Made by a program: the position numbers and the translations under genes. This document shows positions 48,783 to 57,329 of a DNA stretch of 64,000 bases, one piece after another. A model generated the notes under the pieces. The model saw only the letters and a program-made list of their open reading frames with translations, ran no database searches and was not told the origin of the DNA. This stretch comes from Altericroceibacterium xinjiangense (lineage in GTDB: Bacteria > Pseudomonadota > Alphaproteobacteria > Sphingomonadales > Sphingomonadaceae), in contig NZ_RSEK01000001.1 in assembly GCF_003958635.1 (NCBI RefSeq), positions 124,001 through 188,000 of the forward strand, in the 5' to 3' direction. How positions within the stretch are numbered: the first letter of the stretch is position 1; the number at the start of each line of letters is the position of its first letter.

Positions 48783-50753
48783 CTACTGCAATACGCCGAG
48801 CTGGTCTTCGATGAACTCCGCTTGCCGGCGATAGTAGAACAGCCTGTTCGAAAGCTTGCGCCAGCCGTGGCCTTCGTCGGGAATGCGGATGAAGGGCGCC
48901 TCGATCCCGCGTTCGCGCAAAGCGCGGACCATGGTTTCGCTTTCGGCAATGTCGATGCGCGGGTCCATCACGCCGTGCGAGTACAGCACCGGCACGGCAA
49001 TTCGATCAGCCTGACGAATGGGCGAATTCTCCTGGTAGAACGCGCGCCAGCGTGGATCGGATATGTCGCCGTACTCGATCCGGTCCGAAGCCTTGAGCGC
49101 GGGTGAGGCGACCTCCAGTCCTGTGATCCAGTCCGCGACACCATAAAGCGACACCCCGGCCTTGAAAGCTTCCGGGTAAGCCGCGAGCACCGCGTTGACC
49201 ATGTAGCCACCGTAGGATCCGCCCGCGACGGCTGCCCGGTCGGCATCGATCAGTCCGTCCTTGTCGAGCGCGGCAAGAAGATCGACAAGGTCGCGCACGC
49301 TGTCGAGCCGCTTCTCCCGGTCATCAAGCGCGGAATAGCTGCGGCCGAGCCCGACAGACCCGCGCACGTTCGGCTCGAACACCGCGACGCCCCGGTTCAC
49401 ATGATACTGCGCAACCGGGTTGAAACCGGGCACCGACTGGCCCGAAGGCCCGCCATGGACCATGAACACCACCGGCGGCGCGTTCTCGCCCATTCCGGCG
49501 TTTTCGGGCCGATAAAGCAAGCCCTGCAGCATGACGCCGTCGCGCGCCGGATAACGGACCACTTGCGGGCGGACGAGGCGCTGCGGGTCCAGCCCGGCAA
49601 GGCTGCCGGCGAACACCTGCCGCGCCTCCGTCTTGCCGGGTTCCACCACCCAGATATCGCCCGGCGTGTTCCAGCCGTTCACGTTCACCGCCAGCCGCAC
49701 CGGATCGCCCTCGCAATCCAGCGAATACACCCCTTCCGGGAGCTTCGGCACGGGCAGCATCACGTTCCCGGTGCGATCCCACAGGTTGAGTGCGCTGAAT
49801 CCGTCCGTTTCCATCGTCCAGGCGAGATAGCGCCCGTGCGGTCCGCAGAGCCGGACGTTGCCGATGTTGCCTTGTGCCTCGCGGACCACTTCGGATCGGC
49901 CGCTGTTCAGGTCATGGCGCATCAACGCGCCGAATTCGCGGCCTGCGTTCGAGGAGAAGTAGAACCCTGCACCATCCGTTTCCCAGGCGTAGCCGCCGAG
50001 GCTGTGGCTGGCGCGGGGCTGCGGCTGCGAGACAAGCGTCAGTTTGCCGCTGGCGACGTCCAGCAAGTAGAGGTTGTCGGCGTCCTCCCCTACCGCTTCG
50101 GTAACCACGGCCGTCCTGCCGTCGGGCGACACGGCGGGAGCGGAAAAAGCGAAGCGGCCTTCGTAGATCAGCCTGCTTTCGCCGCTCGGGGTTGCGCGGT
50201 AGATATCGAAGTCGTTTCCGTTGCGCGCAGTCGATGAGTAGATGAAGCTGCCGTCCCGGGCGAAGTCGCCGAAAATGCGAAAGTCGCCCTTCGCCGCCGG
50301 AAGGATCGAGGTTTCCTTCGTCCCGTCAGCGGAAATGATGAAATAGCCGGGCTGTTCATTGCCGTTGCGGTCGGCAGAATAGAGCAGGCCAGTTCCATCC
50401 GGGGTCCAGCGGAGGGAATCCACCCCGGTGCGGAACGTGACCTGCCGGGGCTGGCCGCCTGCTGCCGGAACCGTCCATATTTCCGCTTGGCCTGTGATGT
50501 CCCGGGTGAAAGCCACCATCTGCCCGTCGGGCGAAAGCTGCGCTCCGCGTGCGCCGCCGGCGAGCAGGTAGCGCGCGATGTCCGTCGGAATCTCACCGGC
50601 AAGGCCGGTGGTCACCGGCTCGTCCTCCGGCTCGATCGCCTCCAGCGTTCTGTCAGGGCCGGTCACTCCACCATAGGCCCCCTCCTGCCCGTGGGCGGGA
50701 GGAACAAGGGCCGTGGTGAGCAGAAGGGCGGCAAGGGATCGAAGCATGGTCAT
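48783..50753 (-). CDS. Exported S9-family prolyl oligopeptidase-like peptidase
   Basis: This encodes 656 residues from ATG at 50753 (a second ATG two codons in). A signal peptide (MTMLRSLAALLLTTALVPPA) precedes a beta-propeller (TolB-like repeats such as QLSPDGQMVAFTRD and PAVSPDGRTAVVTE). The C-terminal alpha/beta-hydrolase domain follows, with nucleophile Ser513 in GGSYGGYM, Asp in SHGVMDPRID and His in PDEGHGW. It should cleave short peptides, typically after Pro, in the periplasm. It begins 18 bases after the amidohydrolase stop in the same direction, so the two form a peptide-degrading operon. Confidence 0.9.
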   Translation of the reverse strand: MTMLRSLAALLLTTALVPPAHGQEGAYGGVTGPDRTLEAIEPEDEPVTTGLAGEIPTDIARYLLAGGARGAQLSPDGQMVAFTRDITGQAEIWTVPAAGGQPRQVTFRTGVDSLRWTPDGTGLLYSADRNGNEQPGYFIISADGTKETSILPAAKGDFRIFGDFARDGSFIYSSTARNGNDFDIYRATPSGESRLIYEGRFAFSAPAVSPDGRTAVVTEAVGEDADNLYLLDVASGKLTLVSQPQPRASHSLGGYAWETDGAGFYFSSNAGREFGALMRHDLNSGRSEVVREAQGNIGNVRLCGPHGRYLAWTMETDGFSALNLWDRTGNVMLPVPKLPEGVYSLDCEGDPVRLAVNVNGWNTPGDIWVVEPGKTEARQVFAGSLAGLDPQRLVRPQVVRYPARDGVMLQGLLYRPENAGMGENAPPVVFMVHGGPSGQSVPGFNPVAQYHVNRGVAVFEPNVRGSVGLGRSYSALDDREKRLDSVRDLVDLLAALDKDGLIDADRAAVAGGSYGGYMVNAVLAAYPEAFKAGVSLYGVADWITGLEVASPALKASDRIEYGDISDPRWRAFYQENSPIRQADRIAVPVLYSHGVMDPRIDIAESETMVRALRERGIEAPFIRIPDEGHGWRKLSNRLFYYRRQAEFIEDQLGVLQ

Positions 50754-50771
50754 GATGTCCGGTCTGAAACG

Positions 50772-52037
50772 TTAGCGGATAAGCTCGCCGCCCTTGACGA
50801 CGTGATCGACGTCCGCGAGCTGGGCCGGGTCGGAAAGCGGATCGCCTTCCACCGCGATGATGTCGGCCCAGGCTCCGGGCTGGAGCGTCCCGACCTGACC
50901 TGTCTGGCCCAGTGCCTCGGCGGCGTTGAGCGTGGCCGCACGGATCGCCTCCAGCGGTGTCATTCCGTATTCGACCATGACCCGGAATTGCCCGCCCACG
51001 TTCTCGTGCGGCATGACCCCGGCGTCGGAACCGAACACCATCTTCACGCCCGCTTCGTGCGCCTTGCGGAAGTTTGCGCGTTGCGTCGTGCCGACCATCC
51101 GCTCCTTCGCGAGGTTCTCCTCAAGCACACCATTTTCCGTACCCATCGCCAGCGTGTATTCGGTGTTGAAGATGTCCATGCTGAAGAACGTGCCGTTCTT
51201 CTTCGCCAGTGCTATTCCTTCATCGTCAACAAGGCTGGCATGTTCGATGGTGTTGAAACCGGCGCGGATCGCTGCCTTGATCCCTTCCGCGCCGTGGGCA
51301 TGGGCGGCGGTGCGCAACCCCCAGCGGTGCGCCTCGTCGACCACCGCGTTCAGCTCTTCTTGTGAAAGCTGCTGCTGGCCGGGTTCGGTATTGCGAGAGA
51401 AGACTCCGCCGGTGGCGCAAACCTTGATCACTTCCGCCCCGTACTTCCGCTGCTCGCGCACCCGCTTGCGCAGCTCGTCCGGCCCATCGCCTACCGCCGC
51501 GCCGACTTCGGCGTAGCTCGGCGGCATGAACGTGCTGTCGCAGTGCCCGCCTGTCGCGCCGAGGGCATGGGCCGCGTTCACGATCCGCGGCCCCTGCAGC
51601 CAGCCCTCCTCAATCGCCTGGTCCAGCCCAACGACATTGTAATCGTCCGCGCCAAGGTTACGGACGGTCGTAAAGCCCGCGCCCAGCATTCTGCGGGCAT
51701 TGGCTGCCGCGATCGCCGACCAGAACCGGTCCGAATAGGCCAGCGCGTTATAGCCGCGGATTTCGGGGCGACTGTCGAGGTGGACGTGCATGTCGATCAG
51801 GCCCGGCAGCATGGTGAACCCGTCGAGGTCAATGACTTCGGCTCCCGCGGGCGCGGAACCGCCGCTCTCCACTTTCGCAACCCGGCCATCGACGACGGTG
51901 AGGAGAGGATCGGGGATATAGCGCCCTTCCTCGACATTCAGCATGCGATCGGCGGTGACATAAACCGTCTCGGCCTGCGCTGCAGTTGCGAAAAGTGCCG
52001 TGACGAGTGCGACAGACTGGAGCAGGCGGTGGTACAT
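50772..52037 (-). CDS. Exported amidohydrolase (Xaa-Pro dipeptidase-like)
   Basis: This encodes 421 residues from ATG at 52037. A signal peptide (MYHRLLQSVALVTALFATAA) precedes the amidohydrolase TIM barrel. Metal ligands are His84 and His86 (GLIDMHVHLD), the Lys in AEVIKVCATGG, His in TAAHAHGAEG and in TIEHASLVDD, and Asp in FGSDAGVM. It belongs to the imidazolonepropionase/Xaa-Pro dipeptidase-like group, several of which cleave Xaa-Pro, Xaa-Arg or Xaa-Lys dipeptides. Pairing with an S9 peptidase 18 bases downstream fits a periplasmic oligopeptide-to-amino-acid pathway (inference). Confidence 0.86.
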   Translation of the reverse strand: MYHRLLQSVALVTALFATAAQAETVYVTADRMLNVEEGRYIPDPLLTVVDGRVAKVESGGSAPAGAEVIDLDGFTMLPGLIDMHVHLDSRPEIRGYNALAYSDRFWSAIAAANARRMLGAGFTTVRNLGADDYNVVGLDQAIEEGWLQGPRIVNAAHALGATGGHCDSTFMPPSYAEVGAAVGDGPDELRKRVREQRKYGAEVIKVCATGGVFSRNTEPGQQQLSQEELNAVVDEAHRWGLRTAAHAHGAEGIKAAIRAGFNTIEHASLVDDEGIALAKKNGTFFSMDIFNTEYTLAMGTENGVLEENLAKERMVGTTQRANFRKAHEAGVKMVFGSDAGVMPHENVGGQFRVMVEYGMTPLEAIRAATLNAAEALGQTGQVGTLQPGAWADIIAVEGDPLSDPAQLADVDHVVKGGELIR

Positions 52038-52361
52038 TGAGAGAATTCTCCTGAGCTTTCATCGACTTCCCGGCGCGGTCAGGCCAGGGTTGCGGCCGAG
52101 CGGCCCTGTAAGGCCCACTCGTGAATACGTTCGCTTGTTGCAAGCGTCAGAAACGTTGCGATGGCAACTGGCATTCTTTGCAAGCGCGTGCCTTCGATTG
52201 CGGCGCGGCAAGATCTTGCTTCTCTTGCATGCAACTGACGATCGCCCAACGGTCTGTCTCTTCTGCCCCGCTGTGAAGCCATTTGCGGAGCATGTTCAAA
52301 CGCGTCCCGCCTACTGATGCCTGATCCGCACCAGCATACGCGGGGCTAGGTATCAAGCCGA
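52038..52361. other. Gene-free stretch before amidohydrolase operon
   Basis: About 320 bases hold no convincing gene. On the minus strand it should contain the promoter of the amidohydrolase/S9 operon. Short related GCAAGCG and TTGCATGCAA words occur but no clear operator. Small frames on both strands look like chance. Confidence 0.4.
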
Positions 52362-53303
52362 TCAGTTGGCCCGCCGAGCTACCGGGTAGATGATGAAATG
52401 ATCATGGGCCTGGGGGCGTTCGGGAACATCGAGCGGCGCCTTCAAGCCAGCTTGCAATTCGCCGATACTCTCGACAGGCAGTTCGAGCCGATGCTCGTCG
52501 GGGTGCGGGGTCACCTGATGTCCATAGTCCTGCCCGGCGGTACGGGTCATCTCAATGTGAGCACCAAGCACTGCGCGAACAGGATGCGTCGCGGCGAAAG
52601 CTGCGAGGCGGTCGATGCTCGCGCGTTCGTCCGACATGAAATTGACTGGTACGTACAGACGACCGGGATAGAGAACATCGCCGGACAAAAGGATTTCCAG
52701 TCTCGTATCGTATATCATGATCGAGGCAGACTGGTGTCCCGGCGTCGGAACGATGTGGAGAACGCGTCCGCCCAGATCGAACCGCCCAACCTCGTCTGGC
52801 CAGGCCCCGATCCCGAAGAACCCGGCGACATCCGCAGGCTCGAGCCCGATGACGACGGTGTTGGGACGGTCCCGAAACCCCATGTCGCCCGCGACGTGGT
52901 CCCCATGACTGTGACTGTGCGCAACGATCAGTGAAATGCTGGAGCGGTCATGCGCGACAAGCCAGTCTTGGACGATCCGGTCGACGACGGGCCTTGTCTG
53001 CCCGCCCTCGGCTCCGGTGTCGAACAACAGGGCCTTGTCGCGCCCGAAGATCAGATAGAGGAATGGAGCCTCGAAATTGGTCTTGAGCGATTGCCGGATG
53101 ACGAATGTATCGGGATCAAGGGATTGAACCTGAGTCTGCGGCTCATGGGCTTGCGTGCCGTCGATCCACTTTTCCTGGAACAGCGCTGGAGGCGAAGCAC
53201 TCTGGGCGCTTGCCGGGATGGCGAAGAGCGGGGCATGCGCAAGCAGGACTGCGGCATGGCCCAGCGCAACCCTGCCCAAGGTACGCAGCGCGGGAAATTT
53301 CAT
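52362..53303 (-). CDS. Exported MBL-fold metallo-hydrolase
   Basis: This encodes 313 residues from ATG at 53303, nine bases after AAAGG; another ATG at 53321 would add six residues. A signal peptide (about 1-34, ending PASAQS) predicts export. The dinuclear metal site is complete: HSHSHGDH (His131, His133, Asp135, His136), TPGHQSAS, the Asp of LSGDVLY and GAHIEMT. The C-terminal extension (DYGHQVTPHPDE) is shared with the partial MBL protein at 63370-64000, so both belong to one subfamily. Lactone, ester or beta-lactam-like substrates are possible; nothing decides between them. Confidence 0.84.
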   Translation of the reverse strand: MKFPALRTLGRVALGHAAVLLAHAPLFAIPASAQSASPPALFQEKWIDGTQAHEPQTQVQSLDPDTFVIRQSLKTNFEAPFLYLIFGRDKALLFDTGAEGGQTRPVVDRIVQDWLVAHDRSSISLIVAHSHSHGDHVAGDMGFRDRPNTVVIGLEPADVAGFFGIGAWPDEVGRFDLGGRVLHIVPTPGHQSASIMIYDTRLEILLSGDVLYPGRLYVPVNFMSDERASIDRLAAFAATHPVRAVLGAHIEMTRTAGQDYGHQVTPHPDEHRLELPVESIGELQAGLKAPLDVPERPQAHDHFIIYPVARRAN

Positions 53304-53501
53304 CGTGTTCAGGCCTTTCATGATGGATCGATCAAGCCTTTCACACAGTCTCGCGCCTGCCGGTCGGGCCGGGGCAGAACCGGCGGAGCGAAGACTAGCA
53401 CGAAAGCAGCTCCGCGGGTCGCGGCAACTTGCTGGATCAAGTGGAGGGCACCCAGAACAGCACGCCCGGGGGTGCAAGGTTCTGTCCGACGCAGGCGGCG
53501 A

Positions 53502-54476
53502 TCATGCCGTCGCCGTGCCTCCCGCGGATCCGGGGGCGGGATCGGCCGGGACATTGTCGTGCTCCGACCGGCTGCTCACATGCGTTTCAGCGCTGTATCC
53601 GGCCTTCGCCCGCCGAGCCTTCATTGCATCGACGATCGGCTGGAACGGGAACATCGTCTGCTCCCAGATCGACAGACGCCTGCGGTCATCCTGGCCCACG
53701 ACGGACGCCTCGCCATCGCGGTAAGTGCCAAAAATACGATCCAGCAAGATCAGCGAATTGCCGTAGTTGCAGCGGGTGCTTTCGTAGTCCGTCGAGTGAT
53801 GAAGGCTATGGTGCCGAATGGTGGTGAAGAAGAACGAATACCAGCGCGGCGGGTCAGAGCGCACATTGGCGTGAGCGAAGGTCGCGATGACACCCAACGT
53901 GTTGAATGCGGCGAAGATCGCGGTTTTCTCCAGATCGAACAGGGCAATCACGCTGAGGCTGATCAGGAACAGCTCGATAGGATTGCCCACCGCGCCTTTC
54001 GCCGCATTCAACTGGGTGATGTGGTGATGCGGAGCATGGGTCAGCCAGAGCGGATAGGAGTTATGCATCAACCGGTGCATCCAGTACTGACCGAACTCGA
54101 ATACGAAAATCACCAGAGCGACCTGAACCAGCCATGGAAGGTGCATGGCCCACTCGGTGTTGATGCCGAGCCAAGCCTTGGCGGCAGTCAACGGGTCCTC
54201 GGCCAGGTGTTGCGTCAGCCACGAAATAACCGTTGCGCTCAAGACGACGTAGAAAAGGTCGGTAAAGAACTCGCGCCTGTTCATGCGCCACCCGGGGTGG
54301 CGCTCATGGACCTGCTCGAGCAGGAGGACGACCAGCGTTATGAGGGGGGACACGACAGGGAGGGTCCATGGATTATCGAGCAAGGCTGCCGGACCGAAGG
54401 ACCAGAAGATCAGGACCAGGACGATCATCGCGGGGGGTATCAGGTTGAATACCCTGTTCTTCATGGTGTCTTGCAT
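53502..54476 (-). CDS. Sterol desaturase/fatty-acid hydroxylase family membrane protein
   Basis: This encodes 324 residues from ATG at 54476 (MQDTMKNRVF); the frame above it is noncoding. Hydrophobic segments lie at about 12-30, 40-55, 70-90, 115-130 and 165-200. The di-iron histidine clusters of the family are present: HRLMH (134-138), HAPHHH (147-152) and RHHSLHH (221-227), plus HAN. It hydroxylates or desaturates a lipid substrate using oxygen at the membrane. The C-terminal tail is hydrophilic (SSRSEHDNVPADPAPG). It lies between the MBL hydrolase and a LysR regulator, all on the minus strand. Lipid target unknown. Confidence 0.85.
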   Translation of the reverse strand: MQDTMKNRVFNLIPPAMIVLVLIFWSFGPAALLDNPWTLPVVSPLITLVVLLLEQVHERHPGWRMNRREFFTDLFYVVLSATVISWLTQHLAEDPLTAAKAWLGINTEWAMHLPWLVQVALVIFVFEFGQYWMHRLMHNSYPLWLTHAPHHHITQLNAAKGAVGNPIELFLISLSVIALFDLEKTAIFAAFNTLGVIATFAHANVRSDPPRWYSFFFTTIRHHSLHHSTDYESTRCNYGNSLILLDRIFGTYRDGEASVVGQDDRRRLSIWEQTMFPFQPIVDAMKARRAKAGYSAETHVSSRSEHDNVPADPAPGSAGGTATA

Positions 54477-54750
54477 TGCATTACCTATCGTTTGATCACG
54501 CAATTCATGTCTGTGAGCGACCGCCTGTGCGGATGGGCATGGCTTGTTGCTTGCCCCCGTGGCGACATGCTCCAGACAGTCAGCCGAAGCGCTCTCGCGC
54601 CGAGCCAACCGGCAAAAAGGCCGATGCCCCAAGGCGGTGGCTGGCGTTCTCACCGATTTGCACACCGCAGCTCACTTCAGCGCCGCCAGACTGCGCCGCA
54701 GCGCGCTATAACGGCAGACACAAAAATATGATGAAAGGCATAGACAGACG

Positions 54751-55689
54751 CTATGACCTGCGCTGCGCACGGACCCGCCTGACCACTTCATCCCAGAAAA
54801 GCTGGGTGGCTGTATCCCGCGCCTGCTCGGACCGGGTCAGGAGAAACACATCGTAGCTGGGCGCTACATCGGCGTGGAGCAGCGGCCAGAGCCGACCCTT
54901 GGCCACATCGTCTTCGGCTACAACCGTGGGAAGAAAGCCAATGCCGACGCCATGGACAATGAGTCGCCGCGCCTCGTTGATGTCCTCCGCAACGCCGCTC
55001 ACGTGCGTGCCCAGCCGATACCGGTGACGCAGGTGAGTGATCAATTCGATCTCATCGTCGCCGGTGAGCACGAAACCCTCATCCTTGAGGTCGTGAAGCC
55101 GGCTCACGCGATAACCGAAATAAGGACTGATGCGGGAGCAGTAGAGCTGCTGGCACTCCACCAGCATTGGCTCATACAACAGGGTTCCCCGGACACTGCT
55201 GTCATAACCGACGCCGATCTCAATATCCCCCTGCTCCAGGGCATCCAGGAGCTGGCGCCACGGCGACACGCGTATCTCAATCTGGATGCCCGGATTGCGG
55301 CGGTGGAAACTCGCAATCGCCTCGTCGAACTCTGCCGACACAAGGCCCGACACAACCTGGATGCGCACGACGCCTTCGACACGCTTGGTCGCCTGCGCGA
55401 TCTGATGCGGCACCATCTGCGCGGACTCGAGCATGTCTTCGCACAGCGCCATCATGGCCTTCCCAGCCGCGGTCATTTCGACACCCGTCGCGGTGCGTTG
55501 CAGAAGAGTGGCCCCGACATGCTCTTCAAGCCGCTTCAGCGCCGCGCTGATGCTGGGCTGCTGCCGATTCAGCTGCCGCGCAGCCGCTCCGATACCTCCC
55601 GCACGGACGATATCGACAAATGTCCGCATCAGGTTCCAGTCCACGCGACTCGCGAACTTCTTATCGCTGATCGGAGCACGATCGCTCAT
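54751..55689 (-). CDS. LysR-family transcriptional regulator
   Basis: This encodes 312 residues from ATG at 55689. The winged helix-turn-helix (about 18-77; AAARQLNRQQPSISAALKRL) is followed by the effector domain (VRIQVVSGLVSAEFDEAI, GDIEIGVGYDSS, GVGIGFLPTVV). The recognition helix has RQQPSIS, and residue context suggests the aromatic/oxidative group but no specific member. It is divergent from the small exported gene at 56045 across 355 AT-rich bases and upstream of the fatty-acid hydroxylase in the same direction; either could be its target. Confidence 0.88.
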   Translation of the reverse strand: MSDRAPISDKKFASRVDWNLMRTFVDIVRAGGIGAAARQLNRQQPSISAALKRLEEHVGATLLQRTATGVEMTAAGKAMMALCEDMLESAQMVPHQIAQATKRVEGVVRIQVVSGLVSAEFDEAIASFHRRNPGIQIEIRVSPWRQLLDALEQGDIEIGVGYDSSVRGTLLYEPMLVECQQLYCSRISPYFGYRVSRLHDLKDEGFVLTGDDEIELITHLRHRYRLGTHVSGVAEDINEARRLIVHGVGIGFLPTVVAEDDVAKGRLWPLLHADVAPSYDVFLLTRSEQARDTATQLFWDEVVRRVRAQRRS

Positions 55690-56044
55690 GTGCTACTTCC
55701 ACGTCCTAAAGGGTCGCACCGCCGGGTTGGCCGACACTCGACGTCGGCATCGACCGTTGCGCTCTGCCCATCAACCGAATTGATGGGAAACATAGATGCT
55801 TTCAATCTAGTCGCAACTCATCTCCAGCCGGTAGCTTCCACATGTTCTCGCAAGCGTCAGACCGTGAAATCACACCGAGACATCCAAGTACCGGATAAAT
55901 AGCAAACTATCAACGTAGGACGCCAACAACAATCTGCGCTATTATAGCTGCCTTCGTTGATTTTATTACATGTTCGACTCCAGCATCCACGAGGAGAGGG
56001 TTAAATACTTCGCGCCGCATGCGGCACAGTGTGGAGGATCTTTA
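55690..56044. other. AT-rich divergent control region
   Basis: About 355 bases between the LysR gene and the exported protein gene, markedly more AT-rich than the surroundings. It includes a TATTAT-like box near 55938-55943 and a strong GGAGG ribosome site before 56045. LysR-type T-N11-A sites could lie here, but no single one stands out. Confidence 0.45.
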
Positions 56045-56548
56045 ATGAGCAGAATGCCAACCTGCAGTGCGAAGCCATTGCACAGCCTCACACGCGGTCA
56101 GAGCGTGCGTCAGGTCGGCGCGCCTCCCCTTCTCGCGAAACAACAACAACGCGTTGGAACGCATTACTTTCGCACGCTAGCACCGGCAGGAATAGCCGCA
56201 GTCGTCCTCGGGAGTCTTGCATCACCGGCCATTGCAGCACCCGAAGCAAACGCAAGGCTGGTCCATTGCGGCGCCCAAAGCTGCTTGCGGATCACCGGCC
56301 AACGGGAGAATTCGGCCTCGACTGTCGGGATCAACGGTCACGCCGTGCGTGTCGAGGGTAACCGCACCTGGCAAGCCGACCTGCCGGTCGAACTCGTACG
56401 CGAGTGGTCGCCCCCCTATGCGCGAACGGTCGAGGTCTCGCTCCAGAATCCGGAAACGCAACGCCAGACTGTCACCAGCATCGACCTGCCCATTGGCCTG
56501 CTGGGCGTGACTACCAATCTTGCCTCCCTGGTGGTCAGCGTCCGCTAA
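56045..56548 (+). CDS. Small membrane-anchored or exported protein, 167 aa
   Basis: ATG at 56045 follows GGAGG at good spacing; an in-frame ATG at 55970 has none. A basic 44-residue leader precedes a hydrophobic segment (LAPAGIAAVVLGSLASPAIA, about 45-64) that is either a late signal peptide or an anchor. The remaining 100 residues are beta-rich with a close Cys pair (VHCGAQSCLRITG). No family recognised. It lies between the divergent LysR regulator and a UrcA gene. Confidence 0.62.
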   Translation: MSRMPTCSAKPLHSLTRGQSVRQVGAPPLLAKQQQRVGTHYFRTLAPAGIAAVVLGSLASPAIAAPEANARLVHCGAQSCLRITGQRENSASTVGINGHAVRVEGNRTWQADLPVELVREWSPPYARTVEVSLQNPETQRQTVTSIDLPIGLLGVTTNLASLVVSVR

Positions 56549-56576
56549 CCAGCGCTCTTGTACTCAGCCAAGCGGA

Positions 56577-56588
56577 CCCCCCCCCCCC
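56577..56588. repeat. Homopolymer of 12 C
   Basis: An uninterrupted run of twelve cytosines lies 28 bases after the exported-protein stop and about 80 bases before the UrcA start. Such tracts are prone to slippage, so length may differ between cells or reads. Confidence 0.9.
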
Positions 56589-56669
56589 GAGCGTTGTCAA
56601 CTCCTGCATTCAGTGCTATGGCGCTGGCAAACTGCCGTAGAGCAGTCAAAGCAGATGCAGGAGATGATG

Positions 56670-57002
56670 ATGAAAACCGGCTTTTTGTTCTTGGCCGCGT
56701 GCGCCCTGGGTACTTCGGTGTCCGCTGCCGCCACAAGCAATCCGTTTGCCAAAGACGAGACAGTACTGCGCCTCGACGGGCTCGATCTTTCGACCCTCGA
56801 AGGGCAGCAGCGCCTTGCAATCCGGATGGATGAAGCGGCACGCACCGTTTGCGGCGATCGCTTGTCCAGCGTGCATCTTGCCTTGGCCGAGCGTGCGCGC
56901 GAGTGCCGCGCTGCGGTAGCCGCTGACATCCGTGATCAAATCGAAGCCCGCACAGTCGTCGCGGCAAACGGTTCCCGGACGCAGTTCGCGTACAGCCGGT
57001 AA
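56670..57002 (+). CDS. UrcA family protein
   Basis: This encodes 110 residues from the ATG at 56670, six bases after AGGAG; three further ATGs lie just before. A signal peptide (MKTGFLFLAACALGTSVSAA) is followed by the UrcA pattern: LDLSTLEGQQRLAIRMDEAA, then TVCGD, then ECRAAVAADI. Two cysteines probably form a disulfide. UrcA proteins are small exported proteins of unknown function, widespread in sphingomonads and Caulobacter. A hairpin follows the stop. Confidence 0.85.
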   Translation: MKTGFLFLAACALGTSVSAAATSNPFAKDETVLRLDGLDLSTLEGQQRLAIRMDEAARTVCGDRLSSVHLALAERARECRAAVAADIRDQIEARTVVAANGSRTQFAYSR

Positions 57003-57329
57003 GGCTCACGGTTCCCTGTCCTTCAACCCGGCGGCCGGAGTCGAGGAACAGGGAATCGAGACCTCCCTTACGTGCTCTATCCTCCCGGACCGGCGGACAT
57101 GGTAACGCTCGACTGCCACGGGAAGGTCGGCCCGGTCCCCCGTAAATCAGGTTTGCCAAGGCAGCAGACCCGGCATATGCTGGGCCTATGGCTTTTGTCA
57201 CAGCCCGCGCCCTGGCGAGCGATCTAGCACCGGAGCACTTCGCCGAGGCGGGAATGCCGCTGCCCGATGGTGGCACAGCGGCGCCGCTGCCATCGCCGGG
57301 CGCGTGTTCGGCATGATCATGGACATGCG
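57003..57329. other. Intergenic stretch with hairpin after UrcA
   Basis: TTCCCTGT (57012-57019) pairs with ACAGGGAA (57048-57055) shortly after the UrcA stop, a possible terminator with partly pairing inner bases. The remainder up to the sulfotransferase holds a 42-codon frame from ATG near 57187 (MAFVTARALASDLAPEHFAE) that I could not tie to any family; it may be a gene remnant. Confidence 0.45.

Noticed and set aside
57187-57315. 42-codon plus-strand frame before the sulfotransferase
   Set aside because: No ribosome site, no family and no coupling; mentioned only as a possible remnant.
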